Assembly: GCA_963695835.1 (NCBI GenBank)
Contig: CAVOHR010000003.1
Coordinates: forward strand, 186,001-250,000
Source: VRUE01 sp963695835
GTDB taxonomy: Bacteria; Actinomycetota; Thermoleophilia; Solirubrobacterales; 70-9
Direction of reading: 5' to 3'
Length of the DNA stretch: 64,000 bases
Positions within the stretch are counted from its first letter, which is position 1, and the number at the start of each line of letters is the position of its first letter. Below the pieces are notes generated by a model. It had not been told where the DNA came from and did not search any database. It was given only the letters and a program-made list of their open reading frames with translations. The position numbers and the translations under genes were made by a program. This document shows positions 24,257 through 32,252 of this stretch, in pieces.

Positions 24257-25672
24257 GTGACCCGCTACACCTCCGCCACGCCCGCCGACCGGGCCGAGAT
24301 GCTGGCGGCGATCGGCGTCGAGTCGGCCGCCGAGCTGTTCGAGCAGATCCCCGGGCCGCTGCGGCTCGGCCGCCCGCTGGCGCTGCCGCAGGGCATGAGC
24401 GAGACCGAGGTCTACGAGCGGCTGGCGGCCCTCGCCGCCCGCAACGCCGACGCCGAGGAGCAGGTCTGCTTCCTCGGGGCCGGGATGTACGACCACTACG
24501 TGCCGGCGATCGTCGACGCGATCACGCAGCGCAGCGAGTTCCTCACCCCGTACACGCCCTACCAGCCGGAGATCTCCCAGGGCGGCCTGCAGGCGATGTT
24601 CGAGTTCCAGACGGCGATGTCGGAGCTGACCGGGCTGCCGGTCTCCACGGCCGGCCTCTACGAGGGGCCGTCCTCGGTCGCCTCGGCCGGGTACCTGGCG
24701 ATCGGCGCGACGAAGGGGCGGCGGCGCTTCGTCGTCTCCCGCGGCGTCCACCCGCACAGCCGCGAGACGCTCGCCACCTACTCGCAGGGCTTCGGCGCCG
24801 AGATCGCCGAGGTCGGACTCGGCGAGGGCGTCACCGATGCGGGCGCGCTCGCCGGCGCGGTCGACGGCGAGACCGCGGCCGTCTTCCTCCAGAGCCCGAA
24901 CTTCCTCGGCGCGATCGAGGACGTCGAGGCGCTCGGGACGGCGGCGAAGGAGCACGGGGCGCTGCTGGTCGTCGCGGTCGACCCGATGACGCTCGGCGTG
25001 CTGAAGCCGCCGGGCGAGTGCGGCGCCGACATCGCCCTCGGCGAGGGCCAGCCGCTCGGCAACCGGCTCGACTTCGGCGGTCCCTCGTTCGGCTTCTTCT
25101 GCGGCACCGAGGAGCTGATCCGCAAGCTGCCGGGACGGATCGCCGGCGAGACCGACGACGTCGACGGCCGCCGCGGCTTCGTCCTCGCCCTGCAGGCCCG
25201 CGAGCAGCACATCCGCCGCGAGAAGGCGACCCACAACATCTGCACCGCGCAGGCGCTGAACGCGCTGGCGGCGACGATCCACCTCGCCTGGCTCGGGCGC
25301 GAGGGCTTCCGCGAGCTGGGCGAGCTGCTGGTGCGGCGAACCGCCTACGCGCGCGAGCGGCTCGCCGCGGTCGACGGCGTCGAGCTACTGCACGGCGCAC
25401 CGGTCGCGCGCGAGCTCGCCGTCCGCCTCGCCGCCCCGGTCGACGCGGTGCTGGAGCGCTGCGCCGAGCGCGGCATCGCCGCCGGCTACCCGCTCGGCCG
25501 CGACTACCCCGAGCACGAGGACGGCCTCCTGGTCGCGATCACCGAGCGCCGCACGCGCGAGCAGATCGACGACCTCGCCGAGACCCTCGGGGAGGCGATT
25601 CAAGCCGAGTGTGACGACTTGTTATCGCATAGCGAGAACAAGTCGTCACAGGCCGAGGCGGTCGGTCGATGA
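24257..25672 (+). CDS. gcvPA: Glycine dehydrogenase (decarboxylating) subunit 1
   Basis: A 471-residue N-terminal half of the two-subunit P protein, which decarboxylates glycine with PLP and passes aminomethyl to GcvH. Typical stretches are RYTSATPADRAEML, FLGAGMYDHYVPAIV, EFLTPYTPYQPEISQG and QGMLQ-like GGLQAMFEFQTAM, YEGPSSVASAGYLA and GCGADI-like GECGADIALGEGQ. GTG 24257 is preferred over TTG 24239 because it follows a -10 box by 7 nt. The C-terminal 20 residues (DDLLSHSENKSSQ) are encoded by an inserted palindrome, so the original protein probably ended near residue 450. It overlaps gcvPB by 4 nt. Confidence 0.95.
   Translation: MTRYTSATPADRAEMLAAIGVESAAELFEQIPGPLRLGRPLALPQGMSETEVYERLAALAARNADAEEQVCFLGAGMYDHYVPAIVDAITQRSEFLTPYTPYQPEISQGGLQAMFEFQTAMSELTGLPVSTAGLYEGPSSVASAGYLAIGATKGRRRFVVSRGVHPHSRETLATYSQGFGAEIAEVGLGEGVTDAGALAGAVDGETAAVFLQSPNFLGAIEDVEALGTAAKEHGALLVVAVDPMTLGVLKPPGECGADIALGEGQPLGNRLDFGGPSFGFFCGTEELIRKLPGRIAGETDDVDGRRGFVLALQAREQHIRREKATHNICTAQALNALAATIHLAWLGREGFRELGELLVRRTAYARERLAAVDGVELLHGAPVARELAVRLAAPVDAVLERCAERGIAAGYPLGRDYPEHEDGLLVAITERRTREQIDDLAETLGEAIQAECDDLLSHSENKSSQAEAVGR
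25610..25650 (+). repeat. GCTAT-loop palindromic element inside the gcvPA 3' end
   Basis: TGTGACGACTTGTT (25610-25623) and AACAAGTCGTCACA (25637-25650) are perfect 14-bp arms. The 13-nt loop ATCGCATAGCGAG is CTCGCTATGCGAT on the other strand. It is read in frame as part of gcvPA. The stem starts like the cmk/der copy (TGTGACGA-TTGTT) and the loop shares TCGCATAGCG with the ribD copy. Confidence 0.85.
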
Positions 25673-27180
25673 CGCCGGCCGAGATGCCGATGCAGCGCGA
25701 ACGCGCGCGGACGATCTTCGAGAAGTCGAAGCCCGGTCGCCGCGCCGCGGTGCTGCCCGACGCCGGCGTCCCGGAGCCGCCGCTCGCGGAGCTGATCCCG
25801 GCGAAGCTATTGCGCGACGAGCCGCCGCGCCTGCCCGAGATCGCCGAGCCGGAGATCGTCCGCCACTACAACCGCCTCTCGCGCCGCAACTTCGACCTCG
25901 ACAGCGGCTTCTACCCGCTCGGCTCCTGCACGATGAAGCACAACCCGCGCCTCAACGAGCGGGTCGCGGCGCTGCCCGGCCACGCCCGCCTGCACCCGGC
26001 TCAGGACCCGCGCCGCGCCCAGGGGGCGCTGGAGCTGATCTGGCTGCTACAGCAGTCGCTGGCCGAGATCTGCGGCCTGCCGCACGTCAGCCTGCAGCCC
26101 TCGGCCGGCTCGCACGGAGAGCTCGCCGGCCTGCTGCTGACCCGCGCCTTCCACGCCGACCGCGGCGAAGAGCGGACCAGGGTGCTGGCGCCGGACACCT
26201 CGCACGGCACCAATCCGGCCTCGGTGACGATGGCCGGCTACGAGATCGTCAAGGTCGCGACCGACGCGCGCGGCGGGGTCGAGATGGACGACCTGCGGGC
26301 CAAGGTCGACGGCGAGGTCGCCTGCCTGATGCTGACCAACCCCAACACGCTCGGCCTGTTCGACGAGAACATCGCCGAGATCGCCGCCCTGATCCACGAG
26401 GCGGGCGGGACGCTCTACTACGACGGCGCCAACCTGAACGCGGTGATGGGCCATTCGCGCCCCGGCGACATGGGCTTCGACATCGTCCACGTCAACCTGC
26501 ACAAGTCGTTCAGCCAGCCGCACGGCGGCGGCGGCCCGGGGGCGGGGCCGATTGCGGTCTCGGAGCGGATCGAGCCGTTCCTGCCGCGGCCGCAGGTCGT
26601 GCGGCGCGAGGGCGGCGACGGCAGCGGCCCGACCTTCGACCTCGACCACGAGCGGCCGAGGTCGATCGGCCGCCTGCGTGGATTCCAGGGCAACTTCGGC
26701 GTCTTCGTCCGCTCCTACGCCTACATCCTCAGCCTCGGCGCAGACGGCCTTGCCGAGGCCTCGGAGACCGCGGTGCTGAACGCCAACTACTTGAAGGCCC
26801 GGCTGGCGCAGGGCCGGGCCGGCAGGCAGCTGCCGGTCGCCTTCGAGCGCCACTGCATGCACGAGTTCGTCCTCTCCGGCAGGCCGATGAAGCGAGAGCT
26901 GGGCGTCGCCACCCTCGACCTCGCCAAGCGCCTGCTCGACTTCGGCTTCCATCCGCCGACCGTCTACTTCCCCCTCCTCGTCGAGGAGGCGCTGATGATC
27001 GAGCCGACCGAGACCGAGACGAAGGAGAGCCTCGACGCCTTCGCCGACGCGATCGAGCAGATCCTCGCCGAGGCCGAGGCCGACCCGGAGGTGGCCAAGC
27101 AGGCCCCCTACACGACCCCGGTCCGCCGCCTCGACGAGGTCAAGGCGACCCGCAGGCCGGTCGTCCGCCAGTCGCTTTAA
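25669..27180 (+). CDS. gcvPB: Glycine dehydrogenase (decarboxylating) subunit 2
   Basis: A 503-residue PLP-binding half of the P protein. The PLP lysine is in VHVNLHKSFSQPHGGGGPG, near residue 278. Other family stretches are NFDLDSGFYPLGSCTMKHNP (partly shown), LQPSAGSHGE, DTSHGTNPASV and LTNPNTLGLFDENI. It functions as a heterodimer with GcvPA. The stop codon TAA is directly followed by copy 2 of the 115-bp palindromic element, which separates it from the convergent ligD-like gene. Confidence 0.96.
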   Translation: MTPAEMPMQRERARTIFEKSKPGRRAAVLPDAGVPEPPLAELIPAKLLRDEPPRLPEIAEPEIVRHYNRLSRRNFDLDSGFYPLGSCTMKHNPRLNERVAALPGHARLHPAQDPRRAQGALELIWLLQQSLAEICGLPHVSLQPSAGSHGELAGLLLTRAFHADRGEERTRVLAPDTSHGTNPASVTMAGYEIVKVATDARGGVEMDDLRAKVDGEVACLMLTNPNTLGLFDENIAEIAALIHEAGGTLYYDGANLNAVMGHSRPGDMGFDIVHVNLHKSFSQPHGGGGPGAGPIAVSERIEPFLPRPQVVRREGGDGSGPTFDLDHERPRSIGRLRGFQGNFGVFVRSYAYILSLGADGLAEASETAVLNANYLKARLAQGRAGRQLPVAFERHCMHEFVLSGRPMKRELGVATLDLAKRLLDFGFHPPTVYFPLLVEEALMIEPTETETKESLDAFADAIEQILAEAEADPEVAKQAPYTTPVRRLDEVKATRRPVVRQSL

Positions 27181-27292
27181 GGCCTATCCCGGCAGGGGTT
27201 CCACTTAACTTTTTCCGAAGACAGTTGGTTGCTGTCCGCGGGCGTCGCAGCGGAAAAAGTACAAGACGTTCCACCCCTACCGGGGATAGGCC
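27181..27292 (+). repeat. 115-bp palindromic 3'-end element, copy 2 (gcvPB/ligD convergent)
   Basis: The outer arms start with GGCCTATCCC (27181-27190) and end with GGGATAGGCC (27283-27292). The inner core is AACTTTTTCCG...CGGAAAAAGTACAAG with the GACAG/CTGTC mini-stem. It begins at the first base after the gcvPB stop, in the same orientation as the other copies. Confidence 0.9.
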
Positions 27293-27311
27293 CTGAGCCC
27301 GCCGACGGGGG

Positions 27312-28226
27312 TCAGAGCTCCGGCAGCTTCTGCTTCAGCTCGAGCACCGGGGCGAAGAGGTCGCCGTGCTGCTCGATTCGGTTCAGCACCTCACCAGCCT
27401 CGAAGACAAGCGAGTCGGCGTCCTCGTTCTCGGCGGCATTCGTCACCTCGTCCCAGGTGACCGGGGTCGAGGCGGTCGGGCGTTCGCGGGCGCGCAGGGA
27501 GTAGACGGCGATCGTCGTCTTGCGCTGGTGGTTCTGGGACCAGTCGACGAAGACCTTGCCCTCGCGTTCGACCTTCTTCATCTTCGAGACGACCTTGTCC
27601 GGCGTCTGCTTCTCCAGCAGCTGGGCGATCGCTTTGGCGAACGGTTTGGTGACGTCGTATGAGGTGGGGCCGTTGAGCGGGACGTAGACCTGCAGGCCCT
27701 TCGAGCCCGACGTCTTCGGGAAGCAGGCGAGGCCGAAGTGGTCGAAGAACCCGCGCAGGCGCAGGCCGACCCGGCAGCAGTCGACGATGCCGGCCGGCGG
27801 CCCGGGGTCGAGGTCGAAGACGAGCACAGTCGGGCGCATCGGCGCCCGCGAGAGCGACAGCGACGGGTGCAGCTCGATCGCCGCCAGCTGCGCCATCCAG
27901 ACCAGGGTCGGCAGCGAGTCGCAGACGCAGAAGTCGATCATGCCGGCACGGGGGCCGGCCTCGACCCGCGCCGTCTTCACCCATTGCGGCCGGTGCTTGG
28001 GGCAGCGCTTCTCGAAGAAGGCCGCGTCGAGGTCGTCGACGCCTTCCGGGAAGCGGCGCATCGTGACGGCGCGTCCGGCCAGGTGGGGGACCAGCGCCGG
28101 CGCCACCTTGGCGTAGTAGTCGACCACCTCGCCCTTGCTGAAGCCGGCCTTCGGATAGAGGACCTTGTCGAGGTTGGTGAGGGTCAGCTCACGGCCGTCG
28201 ACCTCGACCTGGCGGCTGGCGGTCAC
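27312..28226 (-). CDS. LigD-type DNA polymerase/primase domain protein (NHEJ)
   Basis: A 304-residue stand-alone polymerase domain of the LigD/PolDom family, which fills and processes ends in bacterial non-homologous end joining. The family pattern is clear: LTNLDKVLYP, MRRFPEG, FEKRCPKHRPQWV, the catalytic metal motif FDLDPGP and TSGSKGLQVYVPL. There is no ligase or phosphoesterase domain in this gene. The GTG start (28226) lies 13 nt after the ku stop on the same strand, forming a ku-polD operon. An ATP-dependent ligase must be encoded elsewhere. Confidence 0.93.
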   Translation of the reverse strand: MTASRQVEVDGRELTLTNLDKVLYPKAGFSKGEVVDYYAKVAPALVPHLAGRAVTMRRFPEGVDDLDAAFFEKRCPKHRPQWVKTARVEAGPRAGMIDFCVCDSLPTLVWMAQLAAIELHPSLSLSRAPMRPTVLVFDLDPGPPAGIVDCCRVGLRLRGFFDHFGLACFPKTSGSKGLQVYVPLNGPTSYDVTKPFAKAIAQLLEKQTPDKVVSKMKKVEREGKVFVDWSQNHQRKTTIAVYSLRARERPTASTPVTWDEVTNAAENEDADSLVFEAGEVLNRIEQHGDLFAPVLELKQKLPEL

Positions 28227-28239
28227 GGCCTGGTGACGG

Positions 28240-29109
28240 TCACTTCGAGGTTTTGGACTTGCCCTTCGACGGGCTGCGCTTGCGTTTGCTCGCGACCTCT
28301 TTCCGCGGCGCCTTTCGTTTCTTGCCCTTGACCGCGGCGATGCTCTCCTCGAGCGCGCTCATCAGGTCGGGGGCGCCGGTCGGCTTCGGCTCCTCGGGGG
28401 CCGGCGCGCTGACCACGTCCTTGCCCTCGGCCTTGCGTTCGATCAGCGCCAGCAGTTCCTCGCGGTACTCGTCGCGGTAGGCGCCCGGGTCGAAGTCGCC
28501 GGTCAGCGAGTCGATCAGCCGCTCGGCCATCTCGACCTCGCGCTTGGCCGGCTTCGGCGGCTCGGCAGGGAGCACGTCCTCCAGCTCGGCCGGCGGCACG
28601 ACCTCGTCGGCGAAGCGCATCGTGGTCAGGGTGAGGACGCCCTCGCTCGGCCGCAGCGCCGCCAGGTGCTCCTTGTTGCGGAAGACGAAGCGGGCGATCG
28701 CCACCTTGCCCGAGCGCTGCATCGCCTCGGCGAGCAGCGAATACGCTTTCTCGGCGCCCGGCGCCGGTCCCAGGTAGTAGGGGCTGTCGAAGTAGATCGG
28801 GTCGATCTCGTCGAGGTCGACGAAGTCCTGGACCTCGATCGCCCGCGTCTTCTCCGGCGCCAGCGCCGCCAGCTCGTCCTTGCTCAGCGGCACGTAGCGG
28901 TCCGGGGCGATCTCGAATGCCCTGACGATCTGCTCGTAGGGGACCTCCTCGCCGGTCCCTTCGGCGACCCGGCGATGGCGGATGCGGGCGCCGTCGGACT
29001 CGCGGATCTCGCGCAGCGAGAGGCCGCGGCGGGCGACCGCGCTGTAGAGCTTGACGGGCACGTTGAGCAGCCCGAAGCTGATCGTTCCGCTCCAGATCGC
29101 TCTTGCCAT
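28240..29109 (-). CDS. ku: Non-homologous end-joining protein Ku
   Basis: A 289-residue Ku homodimer subunit that rings DNA double-strand ends and recruits LigD. The N-terminus RAIWSGTISFGLLNVPVKLY (partly shown) is diagnostic, and VPYEQIVRAFE and YYLGPAPGAEKAYSLL follow. The C-terminal tail after about 255 is Lys/Arg/Ser-rich (KKRKAPRKEVASKRKRS), a basic extension common in actinobacterial Ku and thought to help DNA binding. ATG 29109 is preceded by AGGTGAT at a good distance, so the in-frame ATG 11 codons upstream was not chosen. Confidence 0.96.
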   Translation of the reverse strand: MARAIWSGTISFGLLNVPVKLYSAVARRGLSLREIRESDGARIRHRRVAEGTGEEVPYEQIVRAFEIAPDRYVPLSKDELAALAPEKTRAIEVQDFVDLDEIDPIYFDSPYYLGPAPGAEKAYSLLAEAMQRSGKVAIARFVFRNKEHLAALRPSEGVLTLTTMRFADEVVPPAELEDVLPAEPPKPAKREVEMAERLIDSLTGDFDPGAYRDEYREELLALIERKAEGKDVVSAPAPEEPKPTGAPDLMSALEESIAAVKGKKRKAPRKEVASKRKRSPSKGKSKTSK

Positions 29110-29212
29110 CAGGGGATCACCTGCCCGGATTCTCGCAGCCAAGCCGGGTCCGGCGCCAGCGCCGATCGCCTGCGGCAGGCTTCTTGCGCGAGCCGTGCGG
29201 GATCATGCCCCG

Positions 29213-29869
29213 GTGCTGTTCGAGCTGCGCGACGTCAGCCTGACCCGCGGCGAGCGCCGCGTCCTCGACGCGGTCAGCGCCGGCGTTCCGGCCGGCTCGG
29301 CGGCGATCGTCGGCCCCTCGGGCAGCGGCAAGTCGACCCTGCTGCGGCTGCTCAACCGGCTCGCCGATCCCGACACCGGGACGATCGCCTACCGCGGCCG
29401 CCCGCTCGACTCCTACGACCCGCTGGAGCTGCGCCGCGAGGTCTCGTTGGTGCCGCAGCTTCCGTCGCTGCTCGAGGGGACGGTCGAGTCGAACCTCGCC
29501 TACGCGGCCGAGCTGGCCGGCAAGCAGCTCGACGCCGAGCGCTGCCTGCGCCTCGCCGGACTCGGCGCCGATTTCGCCGCCCGCGACGTCGCCAAGCTCT
29601 CGGTCGGCGAGCAGCAGCGGGCGATGCTCGCCCGGGCGCTCGCCCAGCAGCCCGGCGTGCTGCTGCTCGACGAGCCGACCTCGGCGCTCGACCGGGCGGC
29701 CCGCGACGCGGTCGAGGCGACCCTGGCCGAGCTGCGGCGCGAGCTCGACATCTCCTTCGTCCTGGTCAGCCACGACCCCGAGCAGGCGCGCCGCCTCACC
29801 GGCTGGGCGCTGCGGCTGGAGGAGGGGCGGGTCACCGCGACCGGCGCACTGGAGGAGGTCGCCCAATGA
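29213..29869 (+). CDS. ABC transporter ATP-binding protein, FetA/YbbL-like
   Basis: A 218-residue ABC ATPase: Walker A GPSGSGKSTLLRLL, Q-loop region VSLVPQLPSLLEGTV, signature LSVGEQQRAMLARAL, Walker B LLLDEPTSALD and switch His in LVSHD. The partner encoded next is a FetB/YbbM membrane protein, so the pair resembles the FetAB exporter linked to iron efflux in Escherichia coli; substrate here is inferred. GTG 29213 begins the first strand (VLFELRDVSL). The frame is open well upstream across the ku promoter but has no supported start there. Its stop forms ATGA at the third Shine-Dalgarno hairpin element. Confidence 0.88.
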   Translation: MLFELRDVSLTRGERRVLDAVSAGVPAGSAAIVGPSGSGKSTLLRLLNRLADPDTGTIAYRGRPLDSYDPLELRREVSLVPQLPSLLEGTVESNLAYAAELAGKQLDAERCLRLAGLGADFAARDVAKLSVGEQQRAMLARALAQQPGVLLLDEPTSALDRAARDAVEATLAELRRELDISFVLVSHDPEQARRLTGWALRLEEGRVTATGALEEVAQ

Positions 29870-29870
29870 C

Positions 29871-29919
29871 CTTCCGCTGTGCCTCTTCCGCGCCATTTGC
29901 CGAAAATGCACATCGGAGG
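29871..29919 (+). repeat. GCTAT-loop palindromic element, copy 3 (diverged, Shine-Dalgarno hairpin)
   Basis: The outer CTTCC (29871-29875) pairs with GGAGG (29915-29919), the Shine-Dalgarno of fetB. The inner TGTGC (29878-29882) pairs with GCACA (29908-29912), where copies 1 and 2 have TGTTCC/GGAACA, a compensating change. The loop has GCGCCATTTGCCG. The junction is ATGACC...GTGACC, again with a repeated start. Confidence 0.65.
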
Positions 29920-29927
29920 CTTCTGCT

Positions 29928-30707
29928 GTGACCACCTCGATCCACGTCTCGCCCGGCCAGGTCGCCGCCTCGCTGGCCCTGGTCGCCCTCGCCGCCGCGG
30001 TCTCCTTCTGGCGCAGGACCGACCTCGAGCGCGACATCGCCGTCGCCACCGTTCGCTCGTTCGTCCAGCTGACCGCGATCGGCTACGCGATCAAGCTGAT
30101 CTTCGAAGCCGAAACCCTCCTGCTGGTGCTGGCGCTGCTCTCGGTGATGGTCCTGTTCGGGGCGCTGACCGCCCGCAGCCGCGCCAGGAAGGTGCCGGGC
30201 GCCTTCTGGCCGCTGTTGATCGCCCTCGCGGCGGCCGGGGCGACGACGCTCGGCCTGGTCGTCGTCCTCGGCGTCTTCGAACCGACGCCGCGCTACCTGG
30301 TCCCGGTCGGCGGCATGGTGATCGGCAACGCGATGACCGCCTCGGCGGTGGCCCTGAACCGGCTCGGCGACGAGGTCGTCGACTCCCGCGCGGCGATCGA
30401 GGCGACCCTGGCGCTCGGCGCGACCGCCCGCGAGGCGGCGGCGCCGTTCGTCCGCCGCGCCCTGCGCTCGGGGACGATCACGCTGGTCGACTCGACCAAG
30501 ACGACCGGGCTGATCTTCTTCCCCGGCACGATGGTCGGCATGCTGCTCGCCGGCGCCGACCCGACCGACGCGGTCCGCCTGCAGCTGATCCTCCTCTACA
30601 CCCTGCTCGGTAGCGTCGCGATCTCCGCCCTCGTCGCCACCGCTCTCGCCTACCGCAACTTCTTCACCCCGGCCCAGCAGCTGCGCGAGCTTCCCGACGT
30701 ACACTGA
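29928..30707 (+). CDS. FetB/YbbM-family membrane permease (UPF0014)
   Basis: A 259-residue permease with about seven membrane helices. Family motifs are AVATVRSFVQLTAIGYAIKL (partly shown), VPVGGMVIGNAMTA, ALNRLGDEV and LPGTMVGMLLAGADP-like FFPGTMVGMLLAGADP. It should pair with the ATPase encoded upstream. The GTG start at 29928 lies 8 nt from the Shine-Dalgarno GGAGG contained in the hairpin element. Its 3' end overlaps the -10 box of the next gene. Confidence 0.92.
   Translation: MTTSIHVSPGQVAASLALVALAAAVSFWRRTDLERDIAVATVRSFVQLTAIGYAIKLIFEAETLLLVLALLSVMVLFGALTARSRARKVPGAFWPLLIALAAAGATTLGLVVVLGVFEPTPRYLVPVGGMVIGNAMTASAVALNRLGDEVVDSRAAIEATLALGATAREAAAPFVRRALRSGTITLVDSTKTTGLIFFPGTMVGMLLAGADPTDAVRLQLILLYTLLGSVAISALVATALAYRNFFTPAQQLRELPDVH
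30700..30705 (+). promoter_or_regulatory. -10 box for leaderless MFS gene transcript
   Basis: TACACT lies 7 nt before GTG 30713 and overlaps the last codons and stop of fetB. Confidence 0.5.
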
Positions 30708-30712
30708 CTCTC

Positions 30713-32227
30713 GTGTCCCGTCGGCAGCGCCTGACGCTGATCGCGACGATCCTCGGCTCGACGGTCGTCTTCCTCGACTCGACCGTGGTCAACGTGGCGC
30801 TGCCGACGATCGCCGACCGGCTCGACGCCGGGCTGGCCGGGCAGCAATGGGTGGTCGAGGCCTACATGCTGACCATGGTCTCGCTGCTGCTGGTCGGCGG
30901 CTCGCTCGGCGACCAGTTCGGGCGCCGGCGGGTGTACGTGATCGGCCTGGTCGCCTTCGGCGCCACCTCGATCCTCTGCGCGCTGGCGCCCTCGGTCGAG
31001 CTCCTGATCGGCGCCCGCGCCCTGCAGGGAATCGCCGGGGCGTTGCTGGTGCCCGGCTCGCTGGCGATCGTCGCCGCCACCTTCGAGGGGGCGGCGCGCG
31101 GCAAGGCCGTCGGCACCTGGACCGCCTGGACGGGGATCGCGGTCGTCGTCGGCCCGGCCGGGGGAGGGGCGCTGGTGGAGGCGCTCTCCTGGCGTGCGAT
31201 CTTCTGGGTCAACATCCCGCTGATCGCCGCCACCGTCGCCCTCTGCCTGCACTCGGTGCGCGAGAGCCGCGATCCGGAGGCGTTCCGCGGGATCGACTGG
31301 CTCGGCATCGCCCTCTCGGCGGCCGGGCTCGGCGGTCCCGTCTTCGCCCTGATCGAGCAACCGACCCACGGCTGGGGCGATCCGATCGTCTGGGCGCCGC
31401 TGATCGCCGGCGTCGCCTGCTTCGCCCTCTTCCTGCTGCGCGAGGCGCGCATCCGCCATCCGATGCTGGACCTGGCCCTGTTCCGGATCCGCAACTTCCG
31501 GGTGGCCAACCTGACCACGTTCGTCGCCTACGCGGGGCTGATCGCGGCCCTCTTCTTCATCACGATCTTCCTCCAGCAGGTCGGCGGCTACTCGCCGCTC
31601 GAGGCGGGGCTGGCGACGACGCCGGTCTCGCTGATCCTCTTCGTCCTCTCGCCGCGCTGGGGCAGGCTCGCGTCGGGCAGCGGGCCGCGGTTGCCGATGA
31701 GCCTGGGGCCGATCGTCGGCGGGCTGGGACTGATCATGCTGCTGCGGGTCGGCGCCGACCCCGGCTACGTGGGCGAGGTACTGCCGGCGATCGTCGTCTT
31801 CGGCCTCGGCCTCTCGGCGACGGTCGCGCCGCTCACCGCGACCGTGCTCGACTCGGTCGAGGAGCGCCACGTCGGGATCGCCTCCGGGATCAACAACGGT
31901 GTCTCGCGAGTCGCCGGCCTGCTCGCGATCGCCGTGCTCGGGGCGCTGATCTCGGCCAAGTTCGACGCGAGCGTCGCCGGCCACGTCAGCGGCCCACTGA
32001 CCGCGAAGGCGCCCGCCGCCTCGACCGCGGCCTTCCATCTCGGCGTGCTGATCGCCGGCCTGCTGATGATCGCGGGCGGGGTCTTCGCCGGCTTCGGGAT
32101 CGAGAACCCGCGCCGGGAGGTCGAGGCGGTCCCGAGCCGCGGCTCCGCGGCGGCCGGCGAGTGCGGGCACGGCGCCGACGCCGACTCCGCCCAGCAACGC
32201 GCAGCGCCCGCGCCCGAGGCTGCTTGA
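30713..32227 (+). CDS. MFS transporter, DHA2 (EmrB/QacA) drug:proton antiporter family
   Basis: A 504-residue transporter with about 14 membrane helices. The N-terminal helix has the DHA2 motif LDSTVVNVALPTI and loop 2-3 has GGSLGDQFGRRRVYVIG; the motif GPAGGGALVEALSWRAIFWVN (partly shown) marks helix 5. The substrate is not predictable. The C-terminal 25 residues are hydrophilic. A -10 box 7 nt before the GTG indicates its own leaderless transcript. No TetR-type regulator is nearby. Confidence 0.93.
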   Translation: MSRRQRLTLIATILGSTVVFLDSTVVNVALPTIADRLDAGLAGQQWVVEAYMLTMVSLLLVGGSLGDQFGRRRVYVIGLVAFGATSILCALAPSVELLIGARALQGIAGALLVPGSLAIVAATFEGAARGKAVGTWTAWTGIAVVVGPAGGGALVEALSWRAIFWVNIPLIAATVALCLHSVRESRDPEAFRGIDWLGIALSAAGLGGPVFALIEQPTHGWGDPIVWAPLIAGVACFALFLLREARIRHPMLDLALFRIRNFRVANLTTFVAYAGLIAALFFITIFLQQVGGYSPLEAGLATTPVSLILFVLSPRWGRLASGSGPRLPMSLGPIVGGLGLIMLLRVGADPGYVGEVLPAIVVFGLGLSATVAPLTATVLDSVEERHVGIASGINNGVSRVAGLLAIAVLGALISAKFDASVAGHVSGPLTAKAPAASTAAFHLGVLIAGLLMIAGGVFAGFGIENPRREVEAVPSRGSAAAGECGHGADADSAQQRAAPAPEAA

Positions 32228-32239
32228 GGGCCTCTTGAA

Positions 32240-32245
32240 TAGGCT
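32240..32245 (+). promoter_or_regulatory. -10 box for leaderless trpS transcript
   Basis: TAGGCT lies 7 nt before GTG 32253. No T-box or leader peptide can fit in this 25-nt space. Confidence 0.5.
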
Positions 32246-32252
32246 CCGGCCC

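Noticed and set aside
32228..32252. Possible T-box or tryptophan leader before trpS
   Set aside because: The gap is 25 nt and contains no Trp codons or specifier loop.
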